Shown: in pieces, positions 21,059 to 34,700 of the stretch
Position numbering within the stretch: position 1 is the stretch's first letter
How the letters are laid out: every line of letters starts with the position of its first letter
From: Eunapius fragilis
Lineage: Eukaryota > Porifera > Demospongiae > Spongillida > Spongillidae
Assembly: GCA_963681505.1 (NCBI GenBank)
Contig: OY811987.1
Coordinates: forward strand, 3,764,978 to 3,828,977
Direction of reading: 5' to 3'
Length of the DNA stretch: 64,000 nucleotides
Position numbers and translations under genes: made by a program
The notes under the pieces: model-generated
What the model saw: only the letters and a program-made list of their open reading frames with translations
Database searches by the model: none
Told to the model about the DNA's origin: nothing

Positions 21059-23040
21059 AGGCTATTTCTTCCACAATTATAATTAGCGCCTGCCGGCATC
21101 ACGTGAAGCCCCAGCGTAAGGGTGTGCATGTATCGATATTGAAATGTAAAACGTGGCCGATGCGGTTCGTAAAAACGTTTATAGAGAATAAATGAACATC
21201 TATTTCATACCTAATGAATTAAACTTTTTGTCATTAAAATGTTGATGGTTATTTATAAGGATTTGAGAGGATTTTGCAAAGTAAATAGGAACATTTCGGG
21301 CAAGAAATTTGGTGGGATGTAGGATTTGAAGACAGAGGTTGTGGAAATAAAGGTGAGTGAAAAATTAAAGCACTCCAATATTTAGCACAAGTGAGCTATT
21401 AAGTTGTGCTAAATATAAAATGTAATCCATTTAGTCTAGCTCTTCCAATACACTGCTGGTGCATTCAAATCTTACTGCCCATTTTAATTATTATTTGCAC
21501 GCATTCACTTTCCACATGCTTGCAGTTATCCATGTCATCCACTTTCCCCCCCCCCCCCTCCCAACATATGGCTATTTCTTGCTCATCTTTCATGCCTTTA
21601 GATTTCCAAATCACACCTTTCTCTTATGTACTTCTAAAAAAATGTATTCCATTATATGTGCATGTATTGTGTTCATTGTCTTTTGTACATGTTAGATACT
21701 AATCATGTATAAAAAGTCAGCACATAAGCGCATCCAGCATTACATGTATTCCGTATTGGTGTCTGCTCCACTATCAAATCACTCCCCCACCTTCCAGAGC
21801 AATGGTTGAATATCCAGCTGGCTGGTTCATGATAAAGCTACTCTTCCTAGGATTGCTCCTTTTGTGTTGGTGTACCTTTCTCTACTACAATCATGCGTGA
21901 AGATAAATTTGATCTAACCACTCTAGTGTATCAATTATGCATTGCATCTACTCACCTTCACACCAGCAGCACCATATGCAGGTCACCGCACCAGCAGCAC
22001 TTCATAGCACCATGTGCAGGGCAGTACAACAATTGATTAGCCATTACATGCTAAAATGCAAATTGTACAGCTTTGTAGCTTACCAGAACTACCTGACCAG
22101 AGAATTTTGAATCAGAAACAATTGTACGAATATGTGGCACCAATTTTTTAAAATTGTGTTAGTCTCCTCCCACACACCCCCAACCAACCAGTCTCCTCCC
22201 CAGACCACCAGCCTCCTCCCCAGACCACCATCCTCCTCCCCAGACCACCAGCCTCCTCCCCAGACCACCAGCGTCCTCCCACATCACCAGTCTCCTCCCC
22301 AGACCACCAATCTCCTCCCACACCACCAGTCTCTTCCCCAGACAACCAGTTATCTCCCTAGACAACCAGTCTCCTCCCCAGACAACCAGTCTTCTCCCCA
22401 CACCACTATTCTCCTCCTCAGGGGGTATAAAGTGCAGTGGCTTGGGGGTGAGGATAGGGCAGGTCATAAGGGGGTGGATGCGGGAGGGGGTACCCCTCAT
22501 ACCCAGCCAGGGGGTATGAGGGAGCAATGTACGCTCCCCCATGGGGGTCAGTGGCACCGCCCCAGGAGCCAACGCTTTTTGGGTTGAAGACTATGTAAAA
22601 AGTGAACAAAGTACACATTGCGGGTCCTAAAGGGGGAGTCAACCCGCAACCCTTCTGCCATGCTTACTGCTATTTGAATTCCAATGCTACCTTCTATATT
22701 ATACAAGTATGCGCAGTGCATGAGCAGAACAATGCACCAGAAATTAACAAGTTAGATACGGTAGCAGAAGTCGAGCGCACGCACAAGGCCAATTTGATTA
22801 AAAAGTGTAGCGGGCCACGCTGCAGCTCCTACACCATTGCATCAGTCTCCTCCCACACCACCAGTCTCCTCCCCAGACAACCAGTCTCCTCCCCAGACAA
22901 ATTAGTTCCAGGTAAAATATATAAGGAACCCCCCCCCCCCACCCCCCCAAGTTTACAACCAGCTTACAGGCCTGACAATTATGAATCCATCCTGGTCACT
23001 ACCTTCTTTGAATGATGTATTTCAAACTAGATACAACTTT
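21059..23040. other. Upstream of SCPx: no gene recognised
   Basis: Probable SCPx promoter and intergenic DNA. It holds a diverged MITE fragment (about 21230-21400) sharing the GGATTTGAAG and CCAATATTTAGCACA words with the 36.4-kb palindrome, a C/T tract near 21546, and a 20-bp minisatellite. Open frames here overlap the repeats and have no family features. Confidence 0.5.
22180..22412. repeat. 20-bp minisatellite (CAGACCACCAGCCTCCTCCC)
   Basis: About 12 units. A short outlying copy of the same array, of three units, lies at 22845-22905 after some 430 bp of other sequence, suggesting an insertion or duplication. Confidence 0.9.
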
Positions 23041-23249
23041 ATCCATCACATCACATCATGTGACAAACAAGTGCTGCCTAAGTCCTCTCATCGACTTGAT
23101 TGACTGTCATAAATGAAAACTCAGAGCAGGCTTACTAATGCTTCTGTGTTCTCTTTTCTCTCAAGTGGAGATAACGCCATCACAAACCCATATCAGTCAG
23201 CCAGTTATGTGACATGTGGTCTATAGGGGACCTCAACTCTCTTTGGGAT

Positions 23250-23600
23250 CGCGGGCTTTCTTAGTCATCTTTTCAATCTGTCCTTCATAAGCGAAGTACT
23301 TCACCAGAAAACTCCAACCATGCCCTAAATGCTGTTTCTATGGCTATAAGTAGGGACTTCTTTCAAAGGCCTGTCAAGTCCTCACTTCTGGAGGGATAGC
23401 ACCTAACAATGACCTGGGTTTCCTGCAGTCAAGACACCCTAAAAGTGCACTACCATCTCCACCTATTTGTCCTAAGTCAACCAAACCTATTCTGCCTCCT
23501 AACTGCAACATCATGGCAGTCCTTAACTCATTCCAAAAGGATACAGCATGTGGACCATCTGGCTTGCACATTCAACACCTAATAGAAGCTGCTGATTAAA
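23250..23600 (+). pseudogene. Reverse-transcriptase element fragment (5' part)
   Basis: The + strand reads NIMAVLNSFQKDTACGPSG followed by LHIQHLIEA, like the segment before the palm domain of a family of invertebrate reverse-transcriptase genes (typically SFPxGSAxGPDGLRPQHL). Upstream, DLGFLQSRHPKSALPSPP is compatible with the same family. It ends at a stop soon after. The call rests on remembered motifs. Confidence 0.55.
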
Positions 23601-23789
23601 GAGGCACTCCACAAGTCTATTATGAGAACTGTGAAGCCAGTACTGAACCAATGCTCATCAACACAACCACATAGACCATGGATGATCTTTTCAGAACCAG
23701 ATGGCAGGCTACCCCCATCTGATGTGGCATAAAGAAATCTTGTGCTTTCTGCTTACTGACTATACAGAGGCACTTTCCCTGTCAGTCAT

Positions 23790-24020
23790 CTCAAGCATTC
23801 TCCAGTAGCAATAGGCCGAACATCAGGTGGACAGTCTGGTTTGTTTTTCGAGCAATGAGACTGCCACCTGCTAAATATTTTGCTACCTGTGATGGTACCT
23901 GTGGTGGTACCTGGCCTGAAGCAAGCAAGTTGACAATTTTTATAAGAGAAGAAGTGACTGGGAATTGAAGTGGTAAGAGTTCTTTATAGTTAAATTTGTT
24001 TTCCAAAGCAGACTTCACCA
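23790..24020 (-). pseudogene. Reverse-transcriptase element fragment, inverted and frameshifted
   Basis: The - strand reads SSLIKIVNLLASGQVPPQV and AKYLAGGSLIA. After a frameshift it continues NKPDCPPDVRPIATGECLR, a hallmark stretch of the same reverse-transcriptase family as the + strand fragment 200 bp away. The two pieces are colinear parts of one protein but now lie in opposite orientation, so an internal inversion broke the copy. Confidence 0.65.
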
Positions 24021-24950
24021 CTTCCAAACAGTGTTGCCTTGGTTACTATACAGTTTATTTAATAGCACCCAGGTGTTTTTTTTTTTTTTTACAGATAGTT
24101 GGATAATGCTTGCTTCCACACTATTTACCTGAATGCCATAAGATAATCGCCTAGTGATTTTGTTATCACCAAAGCACCTGAAAATAATTGCCACAAAGTA
24201 TTAATACATATACAGGGTCTTTGCGAAAGAGCTTAATTTCTTAATAGGATTGTCAATCTAAATGAATTGATGAACGTACAATAACCATGTTTTTTCAAAT
24301 ACGAACCGCATTGTTACAATTCGTTTATCTTTAGCAGTTCAAAAGATAAAATCAAATTAACTAAATTGACAAAGCAATGTACGACAACTTTTAATTAATA
24401 ACGTGATTTATAAACTGCAGAATAAAATTGATGAAACTTGAAAAAGTATGAAATTTGATTGGCTTAATATTCAAAACAACTTGAAAAAGCTATATGACCA
24501 CTACGTTTTTATTAACTTTGAATTTTAATAACGCACCATTAAATAATCCATTACCAAATCAAATAGTGCTATGTGCTTCATTATATACTGGAATAATTTA
24601 TGATGGTTATTAAAAATAACAGCTTCAACCTTAATAACTGATAGTCTTAAATGATCGGACAGCTAAATGTCAGCCTATAGTAGTTAAGCCGTGATGTTAG
24701 AGCTGATGTCATATGCTCGGGATAGCAGTGCCCTTGCATTTGCTCTGACGAGAACCAAGCCTACTATAAGTGTTTTTTTTATGACATCACCGGAAATGAC
24801 GTCTATTAAAGCCCTAAATTCATTGATCACGCTGTGAGAACTGCTACCAGTTCTCTTGTTCGTAAAGTTTCCAACGACACAGTAAATGTGTTTTTCGAAA
24901 AACCAATTAGTGCTCGTAAAAAATATTTTACGCGCAGTAAATATAATATA
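24020..24950. other. AT-rich intergenic region
   Basis: No gene, RNA or clear repeat is recognised; a poly-T run lies at 24077-24091. AT-rich sequence continues up to the left end of the giant inverted-repeat element. Confidence 0.5.
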
Positions 24951-25617
24951 TGGGACAGGGTCTGAGAAAATGTCGTATCGCTATATAAATATAAAGTTAT
25001 AAAAATGATTCTCTTTGAAATCGTTACATCTCCCGAACCGTAAATGCTATTGACTTCCTATTTTCAACACTTCATACTACATCATTTCTCTCTGGTAAAA
25101 TAAATTTTGGGCTCTTGCATTAGCTTCGTGCCAGTGTTGCAACGTCCGATACCCCTTGGGGTTCAAACTGGCCATATCTTTCGGCTGGACATCTCAATTA
25201 ACTTCAAATTCGGTTTATACGCAGAGGGGTCCTGTACCTATCGATGTGTCCTGTTCGTTAATTTTTACTTGATCCGTTACGGAGATACAGCTGTGCAAAG
25301 TAATTGCACATTTCTCGTTCATTTCGCGCCATTAACCTACTACAACCTGGTTCCCGCTACTCCGAGCACATGAATATACAATAACCTCCCGTGCCCATGC
25401 CACTACATGTACAACTGAAGTACCACCGTTAATTTACGTTCTTACAAACGTCAGTGGTTCTCTTCTATAATGAACAAGATTCGTTAAGCGATCAAAATGC
25501 GTGGGATTCAGCTACCATCACCATACAAAACACGGTACGTACTACCAGTACCGATACGCGCGCACAACGATATGTGTCCCTGTCGATTCGGTCATACTCT
25601 TTGGGTGCCACTCATTG

Positions 25618-26034
25618 GGCTATTCCATAAAATAATTGTACACCCCTACTGATGACGCATATCAAGGTATCCCCCCCAGGACATAAAGCCTCTACACCAT
25701 ACCCCCCTAGGACATTTATTTTGGACCCCCTCTGGACACAACATTACCATTAAACTCCCTCTGGACACAACATGATGTAGGACACCCCCCTAGGACATTA
25801 CCATTGAACCCCCTCTGGACACATCCTGATGTAGGACACCCCTCTAGGACATTATCATTGAAACCCCTCCGGACAGATCTCACTGTGCGACACCCCTAGG
25901 ACATTGCCATTGGACCCCCCTCTGGACACATCTCACTGCAATAGAACATCCCCCTTAGGACATTACCATTGGACCCCCTCTGGACAACATTTTTAGTCAT
26001 CAGTAGGGGTGTACAATTATTTAATGGAATTGCC
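25618..26034. mobile_element. 417-bp nested element with 37-bp inverted ends and CATTG duplication
   Basis: Ends GGCTATTCCAT and ATGGAATTGCC, with shared TAATTGTACACCCCTACTGATG, form a 37-bp inverted repeat with few mismatches. CATTG is duplicated on both sides (25613-25617 and 26035-26039). The opposite arm of the giant foldback (about 31060-31070) has the same site with a single CAATG and no insert. The interior is a minisatellite (25670-25985) of GGACATTACCATTGAACCCC-type units. Confidence 0.85.
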
Positions 26035-26103
26035 CATTGCGTGGCCATTTATAGGCTCACAACCTATAACAGTACGTCAGAGCCATGTGATATAGTGCAC
26101 GGT

Positions 26104-26200
26104 GTATCAGCTAGGCTATGGGAGAGGCGTGGTCGAGTTAAAGACACATGTAGCTATGTGTCTTTAACTCGACCACGCCTCTTCCATAGCCTAGCTGACA
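26104..26200. repeat. Local palindrome within the foldback arm
   Basis: TCAGCTAGGCTATGGGAGAG and its reverse complement surround AACTCGACCACGCC-type sequence with a short loop at CATGTAGCTATG. Single arms of it recur near 29290 and 30960. Confidence 0.75.
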
Positions 26201-27035
26201 TCTTATTGTCGGGATTTGCGTTCTGCTGGCACATATACTTTAAACGCCCACCGTTTTTCATTTCATCTGCATGGCTGATGAACCAACACATACACACGTC
26301 TCACATCACACTTATACACACTCTTTCCACTATTCTTTTCCCTTGCTGTACACCCTGTATATTGTTATGTGCTACATGGATTCACTCATAAGCTTTGTCT
26401 ATTTGAACTTTTTTTGGTTACAGTGCTTTCACTGGCTTACTATCCAACACTCTTTCTCAACTATTTATATTCTGACTGATGTGTTTTTCACGTGTGTAAC
26501 TGGATTGTGTGTTTTATACAAGCATGGGGGCCATGGGGCAAAGGCCCCAACAATTTTTTCAGAGGAAGGCCCCCCTCCCAACCCCTCCCCCCATTGGTTG
26601 TATGTACTGGGTTAATGTGTTGTATGTACTGGACTATTTGTTCCTGTCTCACAGTACCTGCCACATCATGACGTACCATGCCTCATGTCCCATATTCCAT
26701 TACATGCATCCATTTACACACTCACACACTCATATACACAACACTCACAACTATCCCATGCCAATCACTATATACGCTGAAGCTATGAGTGTGTACCATT
26801 GAGAGGTTTAAAAAGACTTAGGACTTACTATTTATTACCTTCCTTTGTTATATAAAATTTCCAGGGCCCTGATCTTTATCTTTAGGGATAAAGCAGGAAT
26901 AATATTCCTGCCGGGCTTATATACAAAGTAGGTTTACAGAGTGGTAGATCTACATGTAATATCACAAAAGATAAATAGCACAGATTCCTAGAAGGGGCCC
27001 ATGTATAATGCTATACATACACACACATGTATAAT

Positions 27036-27040
27036 GCTAT

Positions 27041-27114
<74 letters not shown>

Positions 27115-27150
27115 ATGCACACACATACAGTACACACACACACACACACA
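27036..27150. repeat. (CA)n microsatellite, foldback left arm
   Basis: Long CA tract. The mirror-image arm carries (TG)n at 30012-30098 in the matching position. Confidence 0.9.
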
Positions 27151-27513
27151 CAAACCAGTGCTACTTAGAATTAGTGGTTCTGGTGGGTATGACTGTCAGT
27201 TTGCTATGACCAGATGCAAAGCCACCCATGGAAGTCACCCATGGAATGTTGATTTACATGAGATGGTGGCAAATAGATAGGCTAATGCCTTTGTGTTTAG
27301 GACTCTGCCATTAATGAGACATATGGTCACATACCCACCTGAGGATAAGAGCACTTGGTGTCATATTTATGTTTTTGGATCTGGGGCAGTGCCGCTTCCA
27401 AACATGTTACAGACCTGTGAGTTCCATAGGCTTTTGCATTTGGTCATATGTGTAGCAAACATGACAGTCATCCTCACCAGAACCACTAATCCTAAGTAGC
27501 ATTGGAATTTCCG

Positions 27514-27521
27514 TGTGTGTT

Positions 27522-27554
<33 letters not shown>

Positions 27555-27605
27555 GTATGTGTGTGTGTGTGTGTATTTGTGTATGTGAGTGTATGTGTAT
27601 GTACT
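27514..27605. repeat. (TG)n with TTTGTG interruptions
   Basis: Imperfect TG tract. The matching CA tract of the inverted copy is at 29565-29650. Confidence 0.85.
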
Positions 27606-28087
27606 AAGGGGAAATGTAATACGCACACAGTTGAACAACATAATGTCCTACAAATGTTCTAATTGTAGGGCTATTACATATTTCCTTTTTACACCTATAT
27701 TGCCTTTTAATCATATATACCAACTTTCTCACAAAGAATGTTTTTTTTTTTACTTGTTCCATCAGTTCTTTTTCTTCATGAGATAGAACATAACAAATTT
27801 AGAGTATTTTGAAATAAGACCATTAGTGGTGTTACACAGTTTAGGAGGGGTATACTGTGTGGAGGAGGGGGGGGGGTGTCTCCTGGATGGAATGGTAAAA
27901 AGGGGGAAGGAGATCCCTACGTAGAAGTGTGACATCTATGGAAGAGGGGGTGCCCTGATGTGGAGGAGCAAGTAACATGCATCCATTGGTGGCCTTGTAG
28001 TGCCATAGGTATCCCAACATAAAGGGCTAGCGTAGTGTCCACTGGTGGAGGTCCGGATACAGCTTGCTAAGCTTTTTCAAGACCACC

Positions 28088-28207
<120 letters not shown>

Positions 28208-28493
28208 TGTAGCATTGGTACCTTTCTTTCTCAGAGATTTTATTTTTTGTGCAAGCTACTTGTGGACAGATGGAAGCCTTGCATAAGTGGCAGTGGCTAG
28301 CCTATCTCAAAGATTTGGAAAGACTGGGCCACTGTACAGTTTATACAGAGCATTCACTGACATGGCTTCTATTTACCCATGGGTATACACACAGCACTGA
28401 GTTGGTATTTTACTTACACAACATAGATGAAGCTTCAGGACTAGTATGCAGCTATATATACAAGAGCACCTTGATAGGGACATGAGATTTGAG

Positions 28494-28494
<1 letters not shown>

Positions 28495-28524
<30 letters not shown>
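28495..28524. repeat. Poly-C tract, about 30 bases
   Basis: Uninterrupted C run within the foldback spacer. Confidence 0.95.
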
Positions 28525-29600
28525 ATCATTCCAACTCTTTCATGACCACTATCAGCTGAAATAGAGGAGTCCTTAAAACCCTCCCAATGAAGCACAGTCT
28601 GAATTTGAGTACAGTGAATAGGATACGGGACATGTATAGTGGAGCCTCACGGGTGCCTCTGACAAAAAAACGTATTGTGGCATTTGCCCCCACAACCCCC
28701 GTGCTTCCTACCCCACTGACACCAGTCCAATACATGCAACACACAGTCCAGTTACATGTGTGAAAAACACATCCACATCAGTGACATGGAGGCCTTTGGA
28801 CATGACCATGTAGAGGAGGCCATGGGATATGAGCATACAGTGGAGGGCATGAGTCTGACAAAGACACACTACCATTTTGTGCTGATACAATTATGACGAC
28901 TAAAGAAATAGAAGGTAATGGAATATTTGCACATGTAGGACCAAACATAAAGAGAATGAATCTGAATATAAATAGTTGAGAAAGAGGTTGTATATTAGGC
29001 CAGTGAAAGCACATAGAAAAAAAAGTTCAAGTTGACAAAGCATATGAGTGAATCCATGTATTACAGCTACAGGGTTTACAGCAAGGGGAAAAGAGTAGTG
29101 TCTTATGGTGGAAAGAGTGTGAATAGTCATGACATGAGACATGTGTATGTTCATGGGTGTGGTTCATGGGTGTGTGTGCCAGCCGTGCAGATGAAATGAA
29201 AAATGGTGGGTGTTATATGTGCCAGCAGAACGCATATCCCAACAATAAGGAAGGGTTACATGTGTTCCAGCCTAGCTGCGCTGCATGTGTTTTTAACTCG
29301 ACCACGCCTCTCCCATAGCCTAGCTGATACACCGTGCACTATACATCATGGCTCTGACGTACTGTTATAGGTTGTGTGCCTATAAATGGCCATGCAATGA
29401 GTGGCACCCAAAGAGTATGACCGAATCGACAGGGACACGATTTCTACATGATGTTATGCGCGCGTATCGGTACTGGTAGTACGTACCGTACAATCCTTGT
29501 CAACACATTACAAAAATAAATTGCACATCATCCAAGAAAGAAAAGTTCCAATGCTACACACACAAACACTCACACTCACAAACACTCACACTCACTCACA

Positions 29601-29649
<49 letters not shown>

Positions 29650-30011
29650 ACGGAAATTCCAATGCTACTTAGGATTAGTGGTTCTGGTGAGGATGACTGT
29701 CATGTTTGCTACACATATGACCAAATGCAAAAGCCTATGGAACTCACAGGTCTGTAACATGTTTGGAAGCGGAACTGCCCCAGATCCAAAAAAAAACATA
29801 AAATATGACACCAACTGCTCTGATCCTCAGGTGGGTATGTGACCATATGTCTCTTAATGGCAGAGTCCTAAACACAAAGGCATTAGCCTATCTATTTGCC
29901 ACCATCTCATGTAAATCAACATTCCATGGGTGACTCCATGGGTGGCTTTGCATCTGGTCATAGCAAACTGACAGTCATACCCACCAGAACCACTAATTCT
30001 AAGTAGCACTG

Positions 30012-30101
<90 letters not shown>

Positions 30102-31732
30102 ATAGCATTATACATGGGCCCCTTCTAGGAATCTGTGCTATTTATCTTTTGTGATATTACATGTAGATCTACCACTCTGTAAACCTACTTTTGTATATAA
30201 GCCGGCAGGAATATTATTCCTGCTTTATCCTAAAGATAAAGATCAGGGCCCTGGAAATTTTTATATAACAAAGGAAGGTAATAAATAGTAAGTACTAAGT
30301 CTTTTTAAACCTCTCAATGGTACACACTCATAGCTTCAGCGTTTATAGTGATTTGTGTCTGTATGAGTGTGTGAGTGTGTAAATGGATGCATGTAATGGA
30401 ATATGGGACATGAGGTATGGTACGTCATGATGTGGCAGGTACTGTGAGACAGGAACAAATAGTCCAGTACATACAACACATTAACCCAGTACATACAACC
30501 AATGGGGGGAGGGGTTGGGAGGGGGGCCTTCCTCTGAAAAAATTGTTGGGGCCTTTGCCCCCATGGCCCCCATGCTCCTATACCACTGTGTATAAAACAC
30601 ACAATCCAGTTACACATGTGAAAAACACATCAGTCAGAATATAAATAGTTGAGAAAGAGTGTTGGATAGTAAGCCAGTGAAAGCACTGTAACCAAGAAAA
30701 GTTCAAATAGACAAAGCTTATGAGTGAATCCATGTAGCACATAACAATTTACAGGGTGTACAGCAAGGGAAAAGAATAGTGGAAAGAGTGTGTATAAGTG
30801 TGACGTGAGACGCGTGTATGTGTTGGTTCATGGGTGTGTGTGTGTGCCAAACATGCAGATGAAATGAAAAACGGTGGGCGTTTAAAATATGTGTGCCAGC
30901 AGAACGCAAATCCCGACAATAAGAAAGGGTTACATGTGTTCCAACCTAGCTGCGCTGCATGTATCTTTAACTCGACCACGCCTCTCCCATAGCCTAGCTG
31001 ATACACCGTGCACTATATCTCATGGCTCTGACGTACTGTTGTAGGTTGTGTGCCTACAAATGGCCACGCAATGAGTGGCACCCAAAGAGTATGACCGAAT
31101 CGACAGGGACACATATTGTTCAGTTGTGCGCGCGTATCGGTACTGGTAGTACGTACCGTGTTTTGTATGGTGATGGTAGCTGAATCCCACGCATTTTGAT
31201 CGCTTAACGAATCTTGTTCGTTATAGAAGAGAACCACTGACGTTTGTAAGAACGTAAATTAACGGTGGTACTTCAGTTGTACATGTAGTGGCATGGGCAC
31301 GGGAGGTTATTGTATATTCATGTGCTCGGAGTAGCGGGAACCAGGTTGTAGTAGGTTAATGAACGAGAAATGTGCAATTACTTTGCACAGCTGTATCTCC
31401 GTAACGGATCAAGTAAAAATTAACGAACAGGACACATCGATAGGTACAGGACCCCTCTGCGTATAAACCGAATTTGAAGTTAATTGAGATGTCCAGCCGA
31501 AAGATATGGCCAGTTTGAACCCCAAAGGGTATCGGACGTTGCAACACTGGCACGAAGCTAATGCAAGAGCCCAAAATTTATTTTACCAGAGAGAAATGAT
31601 GTAGTATGAAGTGTTGAAAATAGGAAGTCAATAGCATTTACGGTTCGGGAGATGTAACGATTTCAAAGAGAATCATTTTTATAACTTTATATTTATATAG
31701 CGATACGACATTTTCTCAGACCCTGTCCCATA

Positions 31733-34700
31733 CAGTAGGGACTCGAAGATACGGAAAAATCGCACCTCAAAGATACGGAAAATAAGGCACATTCATTGCT
31801 CTTTAAATAAACAGTCCGTGGTCTTAACAAACCAACCACGTTGCCCTCTAATGCGATTCACCGCTGAAGGCGCCCTTACCTGAAATGTAATTCACTTGAG
31901 CGCGCCGCTTCGTTGTGCCTGGCAAAGTAAACAATCTGTTGTCGACTATTTCCATATTGTCCTCATGCCAGCCATAGGTTCCGCGCGTTTGCAGACCTCC
32001 CTAGCGCATATACCTGCCCCGCGCAATGCCCACTGCGTGCATGCATGCATGCATGCGGATGTAATATGCATTATGAGTTCTCCTTTCACACTCACCAATT
32101 CAAGTCTGTTGGTAAGACAATATTATTCAAAGAACTTCAAACAGGGGCGGCCTACCTGTGACATTATTCATGCAGACTTGTTCGTGTCCATGTTGGTGCA
32201 ATGATGTCTATGTTCACAGTTTATTTTAAAACTAAACAAAAATTGGCTAACCTGATTACAATCCCAGTTCATTGAGTGCCGGTACAATTTTATAATCTGA
32301 TGTCTATGCATGCATGTGTGACTGTATCAAAGAACATTTGTAAACTTTCAATTGCATCATTATAACTTTAAATTGTTTACCTTTACATGCATGCAAAGTG
32401 TGTGTCCCATTACCAATGCATTACTTATGACAACCTAGCCACATGTCCACACAGAACAATCACAGATCAATTGCTTTCTGGTCTCTGGCACCATGAGGTG
32501 AGATGGACATTGCAGACAAATGTCTGTGATGTATGTATGATCAGGTCTGGCCAGTTGACACTTTTTATAGCATTTAGGAATTTACCAGTACCCCAGCTAC
32601 ACTATGTAGACATACATTTCATACATTGGTCCTTCTGTGTACCTCACCAGAATTAACATACCCATTGTACATAGTCTATCATTTATGTTAATGCAGACTT
32701 GTCTTTTTTCAACCATCCATAATGTTGGCAACTGAAAATAATAAGCATTTTGCCATGTGCACAAAATTTAGATTTATAGGGAGTATCTTACCATGTCAAG
32801 GACAGGTTCCTCCACAAAAAATGCACGCGAAGAGTGAAACCAGAACCATTCAGAATAAATTAATTGTTCAATGCCCATAACTTTAGCATAATAACTATGC
32901 ATTCGAGTTCAACACTTTCCACATGGCGGTGCATACCTGCCACAAAATTTATGTAATATTTTTTAGAAGGCATTACAACAGATACAATGTACAAGAGGCA
33001 TATAGGGACAGGTAGCAACTTCAAGTGCATATATTTGCTCTATGTAAATGACTATGGACATGCATGAACCGTGTAGCACACGGCAATGGCAGTACTAGTA
33101 CTAGTCTGTTTAGCTTGCTAATGATTTTCCACGCACTTGCTAATGTACTCAGGTACATGTGGATTATATGTCGTGGGAGTTCTCAGTCCTCAAACAACTA
33201 TATCATACCTGACCACCCGAAGGTATGTATGTATCGTGGAATTGAGGTACTGCTATTGAAAACTTATAGGGATGCGTTTTTATTTACTTTTTAGCGCTAG
33301 TACAAAAGTATGTACCCTGTTTTATCATAGCTAAGAATACAACTAAAGTACGTGCAGAACTTACCACAAAACAGGTCACGTTTTGCGCATCAATTGGAGT
33401 TTCGATTGTTTGGAATACAATTTATAGCACGGGTGGCGAGGCAGAAAACTGAGTTTAGAACTTTACGAGAAGTTAGAAGTTATTAAGGAAGTGAAGGCAG
33501 GTAAACCAATAGATGATATATCGGTGCTTGTGTACAGTTTGGAATAAGTAAGAGTCAGGCTTACCAACTCTATAAAGATAAGGATGCCTTGCAAGTATCA
33601 GCACGAAGTGACAGTGTGCCTGTCCACTCAAAGTTCAGAAAGAACAAAGCCAGGACACTAGAAATCAATCCCGCTGTGTTTGACTGGTTTTGTTCTGTGC
33701 GATCGTTTAGGTGCTGGTAAATCCTACCTCTTGCGATGGCTTCATTTGGAAGATGAGGTTATGATTCCAACCAGCGAGGTGGAATCATAACTACACGGTT
33801 CATGCATGTCCATGCATAGTCATTTACATAGAGCAAATATATACACTTGAAGTTGTTACCTGTCCCTATATGCCTCTTGTACAGTGCATCTGTTGTAATG
33901 CCTTCTAAAAAATATTACATAAATTTTGTGGCAGGTATGCACCGCCATGTGGAAAGTGTTGAACTCGAATGCATAGTTATTATGCTAAAGTTATGGGCAT
34001 TGAACAATTAATTTATTCTGAATGGTTCTGGTTTCACTCTTCGCGTGCATTTTTTGTGGAGGAACCTGTCCTTGACATGGTAAGATACTCCCTATAAATC
34101 TAAATTTTGTGCACATGGCAAAATGCTTATTATTTTCAGTTGCCAACATTCTGGATGGTTGAAAAAAGACAAGTCTGCATTAACATAAATGATAGACTAT
34201 GTACAATGGGTATGTTAATTCTGGTGAGGTACACAGAAGGACCAATTTATGAAATGTACGTCTACATAGTGTAGCTGGGGTACTGGTAAATTCCTAAATG
34301 CTATAAAAAGTGTCAACTGGCTAGACCTGATCATACATACATCACAGACATTTGTCTGCAATGTCCATCTCACCTCATGGTGCCAGAGACCAGAAAGCAA
34401 TTGATCTGTGATTGTTCTGTGTGGACATGTGGCTAGATTGTCATAAGTAATGCATTGGTAATGGGACACACACTTTGCATGCATGTAAAGGTAAACAATT
34501 TAAAGTTATAATGATGCAATTGAAAGTTTACAAATGTTCTTTGATACAGTCACACATGCATGCATAGACATCAGATTATAAAATTGTACCGGCACTCAAT
34601 GAACTGGGATTGTAATCAGGTTAGCCAATTTTTGTTTAGTTTTAAAATAAACTGTGAACATAGACATCATTGCACCAACATGGACACGAACAAGTCTGCA

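Noticed and set aside
25107..25373. 88-codon frame repeated at 31356-31574
   Set aside because: It lies in the mirror-image arms of the foldback element. It was considered as a conserved peptide, but there is no family match and divergence between families is not codon-like by eye.
31896..32204. 102-codon frame duplicated exactly at 34667-34975, and an 89-codon pair
   Set aside because: The duplication follows from the palindrome of the Tigger-type element. The peptides show no recognisable domain, so near-identity is not evidence of selection.
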